This document shows positions 1 to 7,487 of a stretch of 15,209 nucleotides of DNA, piece by piece. The stretch is from Lachnospiraceae bacterium (GTDB lineage Bacteria > Bacillota_A > Clostridia > Lachnospirales > Lachnospiraceae). Numbering within the stretch: the first letter of the stretch is position 1; the number at the start of each line of letters is the position of its first letter. Both the position numbers and the translations under genes were made by a program. Below the pieces are notes generated by a model, which was not told where the DNA came from, made no database searches, and saw only the letters and a list, made by a program, of their open reading frames with translations. The stretch covers positions 1 to 15,209 of the forward strand of contig JAGATU010000064.1 of NCBI GenBank assembly GCA_017621115.1, written 5' to 3'.

Positions 1-871
1 ACACAGACTAATTTCATGCCGTCTTTTTGTGCGCAGGAGACTAAAGTCTGTCTCGCATCATCGGTATAACCCGTTTTGGTTCCGATAAGATGCTCATATT
101 CGTATTCTTTGCCGGGAAGTAATTTACTCTTTGCCCAGACAATCATATCTTCCCTCGGCTGGGTAGCAGTCTGTGGGACATGATAACTTGTGGTACAGGA
201 CATTTTGGCAAGCATTTCGTTAGAGAAAAATGCCTGTGCGATTAATGCCATGTCATGTGCGGATGTATAATGATTCTCATCATGAATACCGTTTGGTGTA
301 ATAAAATTAGAATCCGTACAACCAAGTTCCTTTGCTTTCTGATTCATTAAATCCGAAAATGCAGATACATTACCTTCACCACAGATATGTTCTGCCATAG
401 CATAAGCGACTTCATTGGCAGAACCAACAAGCAATCCGTAAAGACATTGTTCCATGGTAATGGAGTCACCGACATTAATTCCCATATTAGCATCTTCGCG
501 CCAGTTGATACTGTGTATGGCTTCCGATGAGAAGGTAACCATTTCGTTCATATCGCATTTTTCGGCAACAACCAGAGCGGTTAATATTTTGGTGATGCTG
601 GCCGGATACAATTTAGCGTGTATATTTTTGGAATATAAAACAGTACCGGAATTAACCTCCATGAGAATAGCAGATTCAGCACCAATTTCAGGGCCTGCCG
701 GCCAATGGATATTCTGATTGGATTCGATTGGAAGCTGCTTGCGTTCTTCCGCTTCTGCTTTGTAATCTCTGGCGGCCAATGCCGATACCGGAATATTTGA
801 AAACAGTAATACACCGCAAAGGGTGGATAAACATATTCTTTTAATAGTAAAAGAAGGAAAAAATCTCATAT
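1..871 (-). CDS. dacA: D-alanyl-D-alanine carboxypeptidase (serine peptidase S11), partial
   Basis: Penicillin-binding-protein-5-type enzyme that trims the terminal D-Ala from peptidoglycan stem peptides outside the membrane. The reading frame enters from the left edge, so the C-terminus is missing; 290 residues are visible. Residues 1-33 form a signal peptide (basic RR/KR start, hydrophobic core, cleavage likely after ALAA). All three S11 motifs are present: SITK with catalytic Ser91 and Lys94, SAN at 150-152, and KTG at 265-267. The ATG at 871 puts the signal peptide at a normal length. However, the best Shine-Dalgarno (AGGAGG, minus strand of 903-908) lies about 31 nt upstream of it, so a TTG at 883 is an alternative start. 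It follows the kinase-like gene by about 50 nt on the same strand with no terminator between, so it may be the third gene of that operon. The family is certain; the exact paralogue (dacA or dacB/dacF) is not. Confidence 0.93.
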
Positions 872-922
872 ATTCAAACAAAGAAACCTTTCTTGCGATT
901 TTCCTCCTAAGTATATCACATT

Positions 923-1522
923 TTAAAAATCATTTCTCCTCATATCGATATAATCAATTAATATTTTTATTGTATTCATAAGACCGCCCTTACTACTGTT
1001 AATGGAAAGGTCATAGCTACGGGAGTCGCCCCATTTTCCTTCGCAATAACTATTGTGGTAACGTTTACGGCGAGTGTCTTCTTCTTTGATTAATTTAGCA
1101 GCCTGGAAGTCGGACAAATGGTATAAATCCTTGATTCTTGCTTTTTTACATTCCGGATCTCCCAGAATAAAGATGGAAATCATAGATTTGTATTCTTTTA
1201 ATATATCTTCGCTGCAACGTCCGACAACGACAAAAGAGTCACCACGGGAAGCTTTTTTGCGGAGGTAATCAAACTGCATAAAAGCAACATTGTCTTCCGG
1301 ATGAGAACTGAAGCCGCGTACGGTGCGGTATAATCCGTATTTTTTATGTTTTTCGTCCAGATGCTGTAATTGTCCGGCGTCCATATTTTTCTCTAAAGCG
1401 GCTTCTTCTAACAGATTGCTGTCAAGCAGGGGTATCTTGTAATGCTCTGCCAATTTTTGGGCAATTACGTGACCGGCACTGCCAAATTCGCGGCCGACGG
1501 AAATAATTAACTGTGATTCCAT
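923..1522 (-). CDS. Cytidylate kinase-like family protein (P-loop)
   Basis: A 199-residue cytosolic protein of the 'cytidylate kinase-like' P-loop family common in gut Clostridia. The N-terminus has the typical strand and phosphate-binding loop (ISVGREFGSAG at residues 7-17), followed by a helix and the PLLDSNLL segment near residue 31. A second conserved strand, VVVGRCSEDIL, sits near the middle. The family is distinct from the essential CMP kinase Cmk, and its substrate is generally not established, so CMP phosphorylation should not be assumed. The ATG is supported by AGGAGG five nucleotides upstream. The gene begins only 12 nt after the stop of the permease gene at 1535-2890, so the two are almost certainly co-transcribed and perhaps functionally linked. 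Confidence 0.85.
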   Translation of the reverse strand: MESQLIISVGREFGSAGHVIAQKLAEHYKIPLLDSNLLEEAALEKNMDAGQLQHLDEKHKKYGLYRTVRGFSSHPEDNVAFMQFDYLRKKASRGDSFVVVGRCSEDILKEYKSMISIFILGDPECKKARIKDLYHLSDFQAAKLIKEEDTRRKRYHNSYCEGKWGDSRSYDLSINSSKGGLMNTIKILIDYIDMRRNDF

Positions 1523-1534
1523 AAAAACCTCCTT

Positions 1535-2890
1535 TTACAGATAGCGGAAATAAATAACAAACATAGCAATTAATACAACCATTAATGTAGCAGGAACCAT
1601 CTTTTTACAATATAAGCCCCACTTAATGATATGGCCTTCGCGGGCAGCTGTTGCAAGTCCAACTACATTGGCAGATGCTCCGATAGGAGTGGCGCTTCCG
1701 CCGATGTCTGTACCAATGGCCAGAGTCCATGCTAAGACGGAAAGGTCTACGCCATATGTAGCTGATAGACTCTTAATAATCGGAATCATTGTGGTTGCAA
1801 ACGGAATATTGTCAACAAAAGCACTTGCAATGGCAGACAGCCAGATAATAATGGCAATCATAACCATGGTATTGCCGCCGCTGATTTTACCGATAAAGCC
1901 GGCCATAATATCTAATACGCCGGTTTGTTCCAAACCACCGATAACAACGAAGAGACCGATAAAGAACAGAAGCGTGTCATAATCTACTTTTTTGAGTAAA
2001 ATTAGAGCATCTTTGCCGGCAGCAATTAATGTAACGACGGTTACAAAAGCACCGATAGACGCAACAGTAAGTCCGGTCGAAGCATGTGTTATTAATAATA
2101 TTATTGTAACACAAAAAATGGCAGTACTGACAAAAAAACCTTTTTTATCGGTAATAGCCGATGACGGAGTCGGTAAAGAAGTAATGTCGATGGAAGCGGC
2201 ACCATTTTTGACTAAATCTTTTTTGAAAATAAGATAGAAGTAAATAATAACCGCGACAAAGCATATAGCTGCGATAATACCGGTATTAGTCACAAAATCA
2301 GAGAAAGAATATCCTAAGGAAGTTCCGATAATAATATTGGGCGGGTCGCCGCACATGGTAGCGGAGCCGCCGAGATTGGCACAGAAAATTTCTGCAAGAA
2401 TCATCGGAACCGGATTAAATTTAAGTAATTGCGATAATTCAATGGTTACTGCCGCAAGGAACAGAATAACGGTAATGCTGTCGATAAACATAGCAAGAAT
2501 TGCGGATAATACCATAAAGGTTAAGAAAATAGAGATAACTTTATAGCGTACAAGTTTGGCAATCTGCATGCATAACCAGCGGAAAAAGCCGACCTTGGCC
2601 ATTCCTTCCACCATGACCATCATTCCGAAAATAAATAAAATGGTCTCCCAGTTAATACCGCTGCCGGAGCCGGCGGTTTTGCCTGTGTGATACCAGAATG
2701 CCGGTGAAAGAAAACTGTGAAGATTTATAGTATCAATAATGGCACTCATACTATGCATTCCGAGTCCGAATACCAAAATAAGTGTAAGAAGTGCACACAC
2801 TAATGAAACAATATGTCTTTCGATAATCTCCGTAACAATGAAAATAAACATTGCTAAAAAAATAATACTTGCAAAAATTTGTGCGATCAT
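1535..2890 (-). CDS. NhaD/ArsB-type permease (ion transporter superfamily, SLC13-like)
   Basis: A 451-residue polytopic membrane protein with about 11-12 hydrophobic segments. It carries the duplicated signature of the ArsB/NhaD/SLC13 group: GGSATMCGDPPNIIIG at residues 174-189 and a second copy, GGSATPIGASANVVG, at 397-411. These are the two re-entrant regions of the inverted repeat. FVDNIPF near residue 358 is the acidic/asparagine segment typical of NhaD and ArsB-like proteins. Members move arsenite, Na+/H+ or dicarboxylates, and sequence alone does not settle the substrate. The absence of ars genes nearby argues against arsenite export. It is the first gene of a minus-strand operon with the kinase-like protein 12 nt downstream. 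Translation probably starts at 2890, with a weak GGATGGTG-type ribosome site a few bases upstream. Confidence 0.88.
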   Translation of the reverse strand: MIAQIFASIIFLAMFIFIVTEIIERHIVSLVCALLTLILVFGLGMHSMSAIIDTINLHSFLSPAFWYHTGKTAGSGSGINWETILFIFGMMVMVEGMAKVGFFRWLCMQIAKLVRYKVISIFLTFMVLSAILAMFIDSITVILFLAAVTIELSQLLKFNPVPMILAEIFCANLGGSATMCGDPPNIIIGTSLGYSFSDFVTNTGIIAAICFVAVIIYFYLIFKKDLVKNGAASIDITSLPTPSSAITDKKGFFVSTAIFCVTIILLITHASTGLTVASIGAFVTVVTLIAAGKDALILLKKVDYDTLLFFIGLFVVIGGLEQTGVLDIMAGFIGKISGGNTMVMIAIIIWLSAIASAFVDNIPFATTMIPIIKSLSATYGVDLSVLAWTLAIGTDIGGSATPIGASANVVGLATAAREGHIIKWGLYCKKMVPATLMVVLIAMFVIYFRYL

Positions 2891-3020
2891 TTTTTCACCA
2901 TCCTCATAAAATCATGTACCTTGACTATGTTACTCTCTTTGTATGCAAATTCAAGTAAAATAAAGTTTAAAATTATCGCAGATTATGAAACAAGGACTTC
3001 CTAATTCATCGTAAAGGGTG

Positions 3021-3026
3021 TAAAAT
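3021..3026 (+). promoter_or_regulatory. Possible -10 element for trmB
   Basis: TAAAAT lies 40 nt before the chosen trmB start; no convincing -35 is visible 16-18 nt upstream. If used, transcription would begin at about 3033, which rules out the upstream TTG at 3034 as a translated start with its own ribosome site. The rest of 2891-3066 is AT-rich divergent intergenic sequence that must also drive the permease operon on the minus strand, but no clear promoter for that was found. Confidence 0.3.
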
Positions 3027-3066
3027 ACTATCGTTGTATTTTGAAAACAGGGTAAGGAAAATAAAT

Positions 3067-3705
3067 ATGAGATTACGTAATATTACGGGTGCGGATACCT
3101 ATATTGAAAACAGTGAATATGTGGTTCAGGACTTTAAAGGTCAGAAAGGAAGCTGGAAGGATAAATTTAATAACGATAATCCCATCCATATAGAAGTAGG
3201 AATGGGAAAAGGCAGATTCTTAATGGATTTGGCGGCATTAAATCCGCAGATTAATTATGTGGGAATTGAAATGTATTCCAGCGTACTGCTTCGTGCAGTC
3301 CAGAAAATGGAAGAAAATCCGCTTGATAATCTGCGATTTATCCGGATGGATGCAAGGGAAATAGAAGAAACTTTTGCAAAAGACGAAGTCGATAAGATAT
3401 ATTTGAATTTTTCGGATCCATGGCCAAAGGACAGGCATGCTAAAAGAAGACTTCCGTCAAGACAGTTTTTGGCGCGTTTTGATAAAATCCTGAAAAAAGA
3501 CGGAAAGCTGGAATTTAAGACCGACAACCGTGATTTGTTTGATTTTGCGGTGGAAGAAGTAGCGCCTGCAGGCTGGAAGGTAGATGCGATTACGTATGAT
3601 CTGCATAATGATGAGATTATGGTACAGGGTAATATTATGACCGAGTATGAAGAAAGATTTTCATCTAAGGGCAACCCGATTTATAAATACATAATATCAA
3701 GATAA
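3067..3705 (+). CDS. trmB: tRNA (guanine-N7-)-methyltransferase TrmB
   Basis: S-adenosylmethionine-dependent enzyme that makes m7G46 in the variable loop of tRNAs. The protein has 212 residues from the ATG at 3067, the usual length for bacterial TrmB. Visible landmarks are the SAM-binding EVGMGKGRF segment beginning at Glu43, the acidic IE motif at Glu68, Asp95 in the MDAR segment, and the family hallmark DPWPKDRHAKRRL starting at Asp117. The frame is open upstream to a TTG at 3034, but the ATG at 3067 has an AAGGA ribosome site eight bases ahead and gives the standard MRLRNI start. It appears to be a single-gene unit, closed by the terminator at 3711-3735. Confidence 0.96.
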   Translation: MRLRNITGADTYIENSEYVVQDFKGQKGSWKDKFNNDNPIHIEVGMGKGRFLMDLAALNPQINYVGIEMYSSVLLRAVQKMEENPLDNLRFIRMDAREIEETFAKDEVDKIYLNFSDPWPKDRHAKRRLPSRQFLARFDKILKKDGKLEFKTDNRDLFDFAVEEVAPAGWKVDAITYDLHNDEIMVQGNIMTEYEERFSSKGNPIYKYIISR

Positions 3706-3710
3706 ATGAA

Positions 3711-3735
3711 AAAACCGGGCTTAATGCCCGGTTTT
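3711..3735. terminator. Bidirectional intrinsic terminator between trmB and the aldehyde dehydrogenase
   Basis: A perfect 10-bp inverted repeat, AAAACCGGGC and GCCCGGTTTT, around a TTAAT loop. A T-run follows on both strands (four on plus, six on minus), so it can end both trmB and the convergent aldehyde dehydrogenase gene that stops at 3753. Confidence 0.93.
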
Positions 3736-3752
3736 CATATGTTATTAATAGT

Positions 3753-5114
3753 TTATCGAAGGAATAAACGGAGTTTACGATATTTGTTATCATCATAAGT
3801 TCCGTAACGGAGGGGCATGTCAATAGAGCCGCTTGCAAGAACGGATTTCTTATGGGAGAATGTGTCAAAACTGTATACGCCGTGATATTTTCCCATTCCA
3901 CTGTTACCGACACCACCGAACGGAAGATGTCCATTGGCTACATGCATAACGGTATCGTTAATACATCCGCCGCCGAAAGAAACCGTCGAAAGTACTTTTT
4001 TCCGGAAAGCACGGTTATTTCCGAAAATGTAACATGCCAGAGGTTTTGGCCTTTGTTTAATGGTATCCAGAACTTTGTCTAAATCTTCATAAGGAATAAT
4101 CGGAAGAATCGGTCCGAAAATCTCGCTTTTCATAATATCATCATCAAAAGAGGCTTCCGTAAAAAATGCAGGCTCAATTTTGAATGTTTTATCATCACAT
4201 TTGCCGCCGATAACACCGGATACCTTATCAATGGCATTACGGAGTCGTATATAGTGATGGAGGTTAATTATATGCGGATAGTCCTCATTGGCAAGAGGAT
4301 TTGGCATAAACTGCTGCGTGTATTTTTGTAAATAGGTGACAAAGGCGTCTTTTTTGGAAGCCGGGACCACAACATAATCCGGAGCCACACAGGTCTGACC
4401 TGCATTTAGAAGTTTGCCCCAGGCAATGCGCTTGGCCGCTAATTTAATATTGGCACTCTTATCTATGATACAAGGACTCTTACCGCCAAGTTCAAGTGTG
4501 ACGGGAGTCAGGTTCTCGCTTGCATAGCGCAGGACAATGCGGCCGACACGTTCACTTCCGGTAAAGAAAATATAATCATAGGAGCAACTTAAGAGTTCAT
4601 TATATTCACAACTGCTGTCCACGGCATAAATATAGGAAGATGAAAAAGTATTGTTAATAATAGTTGAAATAACGGCACTTGTATGGGAACTGCTGCGGGA
4701 AGTCTTCATCACAACACAGTTGCCGGCAGCGATAGCACCGATTAACGGAGACATACTCAGGAAAAAAGGATAATTCCACGGAGCCAGAATAAGCGCAACG
4801 CCATAGGGTTCACTGAGAACATAACTCTTGGCCGGAAAATGGGAAAGCGGAGTCTTATGACGTACAGGCTTAGCCCATTTATGGAGTTTTGAAATGGCTG
4901 TTTTAATTTCGCGGATAACCAGTCCGACTTCGGTCATATAGGATTCCGGTTCGGATTTACCCAGGTCAGCCCGTAATGCATTATAAACAGCGTCCTTATT
5001 CTCCTCGATAGCCTCTAATAATTTTTCCAAGGACTCTTTACGAAACGACAAATCTTTTGTTGTATTTGTGTCAAAAAAACTATGCTGAGCGGAAACAACA
5101 GATTCTATAGTCAT
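3753..5114 (-). CDS. Aldehyde dehydrogenase, class-3-like
   Basis: NAD(P)-dependent oxidation of an aldehyde to the acid, in the cytosol. The 453-residue protein is typical for the short ALDH3 branch (bacterial YwdH-like, mammalian fatty aldehyde dehydrogenase). Catalytic residues are visible: Asn114 in APWNYPF, Glu208 in LELGGKSP, the nucleophile Cys242 in NAGQTCVAPDYV, and the EIFGP cofactor-binding motif starting at Glu331. These positions agree closely with ALDH3 numbering. The C-terminal membrane helix of the eukaryotic enzyme is absent. The frame extends upstream to an ATG at 5171, but that codon overlaps the promoter -35 box. The ATG at 5114 has an AAGGAGA ribosome site five bases ahead, so it is preferred. 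The substrate is unknown. The gene stands alone, divergent from the histidine phosphatase. Confidence 0.94.
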   Translation of the reverse strand: MTIESVVSAQHSFFDTNTTKDLSFRKESLEKLLEAIEENKDAVYNALRADLGKSEPESYMTEVGLVIREIKTAISKLHKWAKPVRHKTPLSHFPAKSYVLSEPYGVALILAPWNYPFFLSMSPLIGAIAAGNCVVMKTSRSSSHTSAVISTIINNTFSSSYIYAVDSSCEYNELLSCSYDYIFFTGSERVGRIVLRYASENLTPVTLELGGKSPCIIDKSANIKLAAKRIAWGKLLNAGQTCVAPDYVVVPASKKDAFVTYLQKYTQQFMPNPLANEDYPHIINLHHYIRLRNAIDKVSGVIGGKCDDKTFKIEPAFFTEASFDDDIMKSEIFGPILPIIPYEDLDKVLDTIKQRPKPLACYIFGNNRAFRKKVLSTVSFGGGCINDTVMHVANGHLPFGGVGNSGMGKYHGVYSFDTFSHKKSVLASGSIDMPLRYGTYDDNKYRKLRLFLR

Positions 5115-5142
5115 GGTGGTCTCCTTTATTCTTATTAATTTA

Positions 5143-5171
5143 ATCCTGACCGAAATTTCTGCAAAAGTCAA
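5143..5171 (-). promoter_or_regulatory. Sigma-70-type promoter for the aldehyde dehydrogenase gene
   Basis: On the minus strand, TTGACT (5171-5166) is followed after 17 nt by CAGGAT (5148-5143), about 30 nt ahead of the start codon at 5114. The -35 is strong and the -10 is weak (3 of 6 matches), which suggests modest or activated expression. Confidence 0.5.
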
Positions 5172-5236
5172 GAAAAATCCGTCGTTTATGTGGATAAAGA
5201 CAAATTATTTATAGTGCAATGTGAGCAAATATTGTT

Positions 5237-5242
5237 TATAAT
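5237..5242 (+). promoter_or_regulatory. Consensus -10 box ahead of the histidine phosphatase gene
   Basis: TATAAT matches the consensus exactly and lies 38 nt before the ATG at 5281. No good -35 is visible at 16-18 nt spacing. It is the likely promoter for the three-gene run 5281-7304. Confidence 0.5.
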
Positions 5243-5280
5243 AGAAGAGTACCTGTAAAAGGTAGAAAGGCAGTTTGTAT

Positions 5281-5919
5281 ATGAAGATATATCTGGTCCG
5301 TCACGGGGAGACCGAATGGAACAAAGAATACCGTTTGCAGGGGCAGGCGGATACAAGGTTAAATGATTACGGAAGAGAACTGGCACAAATAACCGCGGAG
5401 GCATTAAAGGATATACCCTTTGATGTGATATACCATTCACCGCTTAACCGGGCAGAAGAAACGGCGGTTATTTTAAAGAAAAGTCGTACGATAGATATTA
5501 TTGCGGATGAGCGGATAAAGGAGATGAGCTTCGGAACCGCTGAGGGATGTCATATTCTTTCGATTAAGAACAATCCGGAAGACCCAATGTACAATTTTTT
5601 GAAGCATCCGGGAGATTATATTCCGCCGGAGAACGGAGAGCGTTTTGAAGAGGTGGCTGCACGCAGTGCGGAATTTATGGAAGAAACGATACTTCCCCTG
5701 GAAGGGAAATACCAAAACGTCCTTATTGTCGCACACGGAGCGGTTAACCGTACGATTCTGAATGCGATTGCAGGTATTCCGGTTTCAGATTTTTGGAATA
5801 TCCGGTTGAAAAATTGTGCAGTGTCCATTATTGATTTGACAAACGGAATATTAACGATTGAGCAGGAAGGTGCGATTTATTATCCGACCGAGGAGCGGCC
5901 GAAGGATATTTTGAATTAA
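5281..5919 (+). CDS. Histidine phosphatase family protein (phosphoglycerate mutase-like)
   Basis: A 212-residue branch-1 histidine phosphatase. The N-terminal LVRHGETEWN supplies the phospho-accepting His8 next to Arg7. Arg57 (LNRAEETA), Glu81 (IKEMSFGTAEG) and His152 (VAHGAVNR) complete the active-site set. The length and the lack of the dPGM insertions fit small phosphatases such as CobC, PhoE or GpmB-like enzymes better than true glycolytic mutase. No cobalamin genes are nearby, so the substrate cannot be named. The start was set at the ATG at 5281, with AGAAAGG about ten bases upstream. A TTG two codons earlier (5275) is closer to that site and remains possible. The next gene starts 22 nt after the stop, which suggests co-transcription. 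Confidence 0.92.
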   Translation: MKIYLVRHGETEWNKEYRLQGQADTRLNDYGRELAQITAEALKDIPFDVIYHSPLNRAEETAVILKKSRTIDIIADERIKEMSFGTAEGCHILSIKNNPEDPMYNFLKHPGDYIPPENGERFEEVAARSAEFMEETILPLEGKYQNVLIVAHGAVNRTILNAIAGIPVSDFWNIRLKNCAVSIIDLTNGILTIEQEGAIYYPTEERPKDILN

Positions 5920-5941
5920 TTAGGGGGATTTACAGCAGAAC

Positions 5942-6271
5942 ATGAATAGTAACAAAGATAATAAGAAAAGTTACCTGCCCAACCAATCAATGCTGGCGAT
6001 AAAGGCGGTTTTGGGAGGGTATCTTGTGTATCTGGCATATGATGTCATGAGTACCGAGATTTTAACGGGACCGAGAATCGGGATTACCCTATTTTGTATA
6101 TTGTTTGTGATTGCGGGAGTTATGCTTCTTTTTTCAACGATACGCAGTTTTATCAGAGGAGAGTATGTTGGAGGAAAAGCAGATTTTACGGAGGATGAGT
6201 ATGAGGAAGAGAATAATCAGCCTGTTATTGATGATAACGCTAATGATAACGGTTCTGAGCGGATGCCGTAA
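5942..6271 (+). CDS. Small two-helix membrane protein, unknown function
   Basis: A 109-residue protein without a recognised family. A short polar N-terminus (residues 1-17, rich in Asn and Lys) is followed by two hydrophobic segments at about 18-36 and 46-70, then a strongly acidic tail (DFTEDEYEEENN at about 81-92) rich in Asp, Asn and Glu. The likely topology is a hairpin in the membrane with both ends on the same side. The ribosome site AGGGGGA lies about 13 nt from the ATG, longer than usual. The last 71 nt overlap the start of the binding-lipoprotein gene in another frame, so translation of the two is probably coupled. Codon use and the shared operon support a real gene. It may act with the lipoprotein, but this is inference. 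Confidence 0.75.
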   Translation: MNSNKDNKKSYLPNQSMLAIKAVLGGYLVYLAYDVMSTEILTGPRIGITLFCILFVIAGVMLLFSTIRSFIRGEYVGGKADFTEDEYEEENNQPVIDDNANDNGSERMP

Positions 6272-7304
6272 GGAAGAGATTGAACCGGAAGTTGTTTTAC
6301 CGGGTTCCGGCAAAATAATAGGTCTTGCAATGCCAACCCAGCATTCCCAGCGTTGGATTAATGATTGCGAGAACATGAAAATCCGATTAGAAGAACTCGG
6401 TTATCTGGTGCAGGACCAGTTTGCGGAGAATGATGTTAACCGTCAGATTTCCCAGATTGAAGGCTTTATTGAACAGGGAGTGGATTGTCTGGTCGTGGCA
6501 GCAGTAGACTCCTATGCACTTGGAAATGTACTGAAGAAGGCCAAGGAAGCAGGTATTCCGGTTATTGCCTATGACCGTTTGCTGATGGATACGGATGCAA
6601 TTTTATACTATGCGACATTTGACAATAAGATGGTCGGAACTATTATTGCAAATGAGATTATCGATCAGGCAGATCTTAATGAAGTGAGAAAAGCCGGAGA
6701 TTATAGGACGATAGAGTTTTTTATGGGCTCACCGGATGATAACAATGCTTATATGTTCTATACCGGTCTTATGGAAGTATTAAGGCCATATATGGACGAC
6801 GGAACGCTGGTATGTAAATCAGGAAAGTTCACATTTAATGAAACAGCGATTATCCGTTGGTCTGAAGAAATGGCGGCGGAAAAATGTGCCCGTTTATTGG
6901 AGACACATTATAAGGATGAGGATTTGGATATTTGTGCTTCGGTTTTTGATGGCTTTGCATATGGATGTAAGACTGCGCTGGAAGATGCCGGGTATACAGA
7001 GAGAAATTGGCCGATTATTACCGGACAGGATGCTGATTTGAAGGCTTGTAAGAATATTTTGGAGGGAGTACAGACATCTTCGGTTTACAAGGACACACGT
7101 GTACTGGCAGAAAAATGTGTAACCATGGTAAATGCGGTTTGTAACGGAAGTACTCCGGAAATTAATGATATTGAGCAGTATAATAACCGTGTGATTACGG
7201 TACCGTCTTATTTGTGTACACCGGTAATTATCAATGCAGATAATATTCAGGAGGTTATTATTGACAGCGGATACTATACGGAAGAAGAATTGATGGGTGA
7301 ATAG
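6201..7304 (+). CDS. Sugar ABC-type substrate-binding lipoprotein, ChvE/XylF-like
   Basis: A 367-residue extracytoplasmic binding protein of the periplasmic-binding-protein type 1 fold. The N-terminus is a lipoprotein signal (MRKRI, hydrophobic stretch, LSGC with lipidated Cys22). The mature part shows family landmarks: an IGLAMPTQHSQRW first strand, an IEGFIEQGVDCLVVAAVDSYAL segment, PVIAYDRLLMDTDAILYYATFDN, and ITGQDAD in the C-terminal lobe. These resemble ChvE and XylF proteins that bind aldoses such as xylose, glucose or arabinose. The open frame begins at 6111, but the ATG at 6201 has GGAGG six bases upstream and immediately gives the lipoprotein signal. No ABC ATPase or permease lies within the window, so it may serve a remote transporter or a sensor. 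A bidirectional terminator follows. Confidence 0.9.
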   Translation: MRKRIISLLLMITLMITVLSGCRKEEIEPEVVLPGSGKIIGLAMPTQHSQRWINDCENMKIRLEELGYLVQDQFAENDVNRQISQIEGFIEQGVDCLVVAAVDSYALGNVLKKAKEAGIPVIAYDRLLMDTDAILYYATFDNKMVGTIIANEIIDQADLNEVRKAGDYRTIEFFMGSPDDNNAYMFYTGLMEVLRPYMDDGTLVCKSGKFTFNETAIIRWSEEMAAEKCARLLETHYKDEDLDICASVFDGFAYGCKTALEDAGYTERNWPIITGQDADLKACKNILEGVQTSSVYKDTRVLAEKCVTMVNAVCNGSTPEINDIEQYNNRVITVPSYLCTPVIINADNIQEVIIDSGYYTEEELMGE

Positions 7305-7311
7305 AAATAAA

Positions 7312-7339
7312 AAAGCTTCAGATGAAAATCTGAAGCTTT
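7312..7339. terminator. Intrinsic terminator shared by the lipoprotein gene and tRNA-Pro
   Basis: A perfect 12-bp stem (AAAGCTTCAGAT with ATCTGAAGCTTT) and GAAA loop. On the minus strand the stem runs into six T residues, so it ends the tRNA-Pro transcript well. On the plus strand the T-tract is only the TTTC at the stem base, so termination there may be weaker. Confidence 0.88.
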
Positions 7340-7343
7340 CTAA

Positions 7344-7417
7344 TCGGCGCGACAGGATTTGAACCTGCGACCTCTGCGTCCCGAACGCAGCGCTCTACCA
7401 AACTGAGCCACGCGCCG
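7344..7417 (-). tRNA. tRNA-Pro(CGG)
   Basis: A full cloverleaf on the minus strand, 74 nt. It has a CGGCGCG/CGCGCCG acceptor stem with discriminator A, a D-arm GCTC/GAGC, and anticodon stem CTGCG/CGCAG around the loop TTCGGGA, which gives anticodon CGG (codon CCG). The T-arm is GCAGG-TTCAAAT-CCTGT. The first base pair C1-G72 is typical of bacterial tRNA-Pro. CCA is not encoded, so it must be added by tRNA nucleotidyltransferase. Confidence 0.97.
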
Positions 7418-7437
7418 TTATCGTAACGACAAGAAAG

Positions 7438-7466
7438 ATAATACTATACTTTTTTCCTTTTTTCAA
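7438..7466 (-). promoter_or_regulatory. Promoter of tRNA-Pro
   Basis: On the minus strand, TTGAAA (7466-7461), 17 nt, then TATTAT (7443-7438), each 5 of 6 to consensus. Predicted transcription starts around 7431, about 14 nt ahead of the mature tRNA. The -35 end lies about 20 nt from the niaR start codon on the other strand, so the two transcription units share this short region. Confidence 0.8.
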
Positions 7467-7487
7467 GAGTTTTTTGAGGAGGACATC

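Noticed and set aside
1626..2546. Several plus-strand frames opposite the permease
   Set aside because: They are antisense to a membrane protein with both duplicated signature motifs, and no ribosome sites or domains are visible.
3034..3066. Upstream TTG start for trmB
   Set aside because: It has no ribosome site and lies at the predicted transcription start, whereas the ATG at 3067 gives the standard TrmB N-terminus.
6111..6200. Longer N-terminus of the binding lipoprotein
   Set aside because: Starting at 6111 would place 30 extra charged residues ahead of a complete lipoprotein signal; the ATG at 6201 has GGAGG at proper spacing.
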